DNA of 6,803 nucleotides, taken from Candidatus Woesearchaeota archaeon (GTDB taxonomy: Archaea > Nanobdellota > Nanobdellia > Woesearchaeales > UBA10200). Position numbers and translations under genes: made by a program. Below are positions 6,190 to 6,803 of this stretch, piece after piece. Numbering within the stretch: the first letter of the stretch is position 1; each line of letters starts with the position of its first letter. Where the stretch lies: NCBI GenBank assembly GCA_018302185.1, contig JAGVZX010000075.1, positions 1 to 6,803 of the forward strand, given 5' to 3'. The notes under the pieces are model-generated. The model saw nothing but the letters and a program-made list of their open reading frames with translations. It did no database searches and was not told the origin of the DNA.

Positions 6190-6803
6190 TGCAGAAAAAG
6201 CTAAAGATAGGCGTTGCACTTGTCGCAAAAAATGAAGAAGAGAGCATTGCATATATGATAGATAAGTTAAGAAAAAGCGGATATGATGATATCTATGTAG
6301 TTGATGAACAGTCTAAAGATAAGACAAAAGAGATTGCAGAGAGTCTTGGCATTGCTGTTTACCAGAGAGAAGGCAAAGGATTCGGATGCGGCATTAAATC
6401 TGCCTTAAAGATAGCCGCTGCAAAAGGCTATGATTATATGATAAGGCTGGACTGCGACGGCAGCTATCCACCTGAAGAGCTTTCAAAATTGATAGGATAT
6501 GCAGAACACTATGATTTAATTGCAGGAATTAGAGATATAAAAAAGATAAAGTGGCTCCATAGGCTTCCTAATAGGTTCCATACGATCTTGACTAATATTT
6601 TATTTAATGGCAGGCTTAAAGATATAAATTCAGGGATGAAGCTTATAAACGTTAAAAAGTTTAATGGGATATTAGAAGCAGATGGATTTGACATGGAAGC
6701 TGAATTATCATTAAAAGCATTAAAAAGAAAATATTCTATCAAGGAAGTTCCGATAGATTTCAAAGATAGGTATGGCGGAGAGAGCAAGATAAGGATAAGT
6801 GAC
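6186..6803 (+). CDS. Family 2 glycosyltransferase, polyprenol-phosphate mannosyl/glucosyltransferase-like (3' cut by window edge)
   Basis: A GT-A fold glycosyltransferase of the DPM1/DPG-synthase type, which moves a sugar from a nucleotide donor to polyprenyl phosphate at the cytosolic membrane face. The frame is open for 206 codons to the last base with no stop. Seen directly: VALVAKNEEESI (10-21) for donor binding; VVDEQSKDKT (38-47) in place of the usual DDGSxDxT; GKGFGCGIKSAL (63-74); metal-binding DCDGSYPPEE (89-98); DINSGMKL (146-153); DMEAEL (169-174), carrying the likely catalytic acidic region; and RYGGESK (195-201), the closing RxGxSK motif. Nearly the whole catalytic domain is therefore present. 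Whether a membrane tail follows is not visible. The start is ATG 6186, overlapping the methyltransferase stop by four bases; ATG 6189 is an alternative. Beside aglB and CDP-sugar genes, making a lipid-linked sugar for the surface glycan is a reasonable inference; the donor is unknown. Confidence 0.87.
   Translation, partial: MMQKKLKIGVALVAKNEEESIAYMIDKLRKSGYDDIYVVDEQSKDKTKEIAESLGIAVYQREGKGFGCGIKSALKIAAAKGYDYMIRLDCDGSYPPEELSKLIGYAEHYDLIAGIRDIKKIKWLHRLPNRFHTILTNILFNGRLKDINSGMKLINVKKFNGILEADGFDMEAELSLKALKRKYSIKEVPIDFKDRYGGESKIRISD

Noticed and set aside
6509..6787. Minus-strand ORF of 92 codons near the window end
   Set aside because: It is antisense to the GT2 catalytic domain, where DINSGMKL and RYGGESK lie; a composition artefact.
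1..6803. CRISPR array, tRNA, rRNA, transposon or defence system
   Set aside because: No spaced direct repeats, cloverleaf-like segments, transposase motifs or terminal inverted repeats were seen; nearly all of the window is accounted for by the six glycosylation-related genes.

Overview
The window is AT-rich and densely coded, with every gene on the + strand. It most likely comes from an archaeon, possibly a DPANN-type lineage recovered from a metagenome; the lineage is an inference. Three things point to archaea: an AglB/STT3-type oligosaccharyltransferase with the WWDYGYW signature, heavy use of ATA, AGA and AGG codons, and TTTATAAA/TATATAAA boxes in the only sizeable gap between genes.

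Layout. Positions 2-2742 hold one aglB-like gene, cut at its 5' end by the window edge and broken by a single-base (-1 type) frameshift between 967 and 991. After a 75-base gap with archaeal TATA-box candidates comes a tight run of five genes. They are glucose-1-phosphate cytidylyltransferase (2818-3591), CDP-glucose 4,6-dehydratase (3600-4586), a second extended-SDR nucleotide-sugar reductase/epimerase (4620-5528), a class I SAM-dependent methyltransferase (5518-6189) and a family 2 glycosyltransferase (6186 to beyond the window end). Spacings along this run are 8 and 33 bases, then overlaps of 11 and 4 bases, as expected for one co-transcribed, translationally coupled operon.

How the genes fit together. 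The cytidylyltransferase makes CDP-glucose and the dehydratase converts it to CDP-4-keto-6-deoxyglucose. The second SDR probably reduces or epimerises that intermediate to a finished CDP-6-deoxyhexose. The methyltransferase may decorate the sugar, and the polyprenol-phosphate-type GT2 may load a sugar on a lipid carrier. AglB, next door, would move a lipid-linked glycan onto asparagines of surface proteins. The locus therefore looks like a protein N-glycosylation (or surface glycan) module using a CDP-6-deoxyhexose. The individual enzyme families are well known; the combination beside aglB, and the frameshift separating AglB catalytic motifs, are what deserve a second look. I see no RNA genes, mobile elements, CRISPR arrays or wholly new system here.
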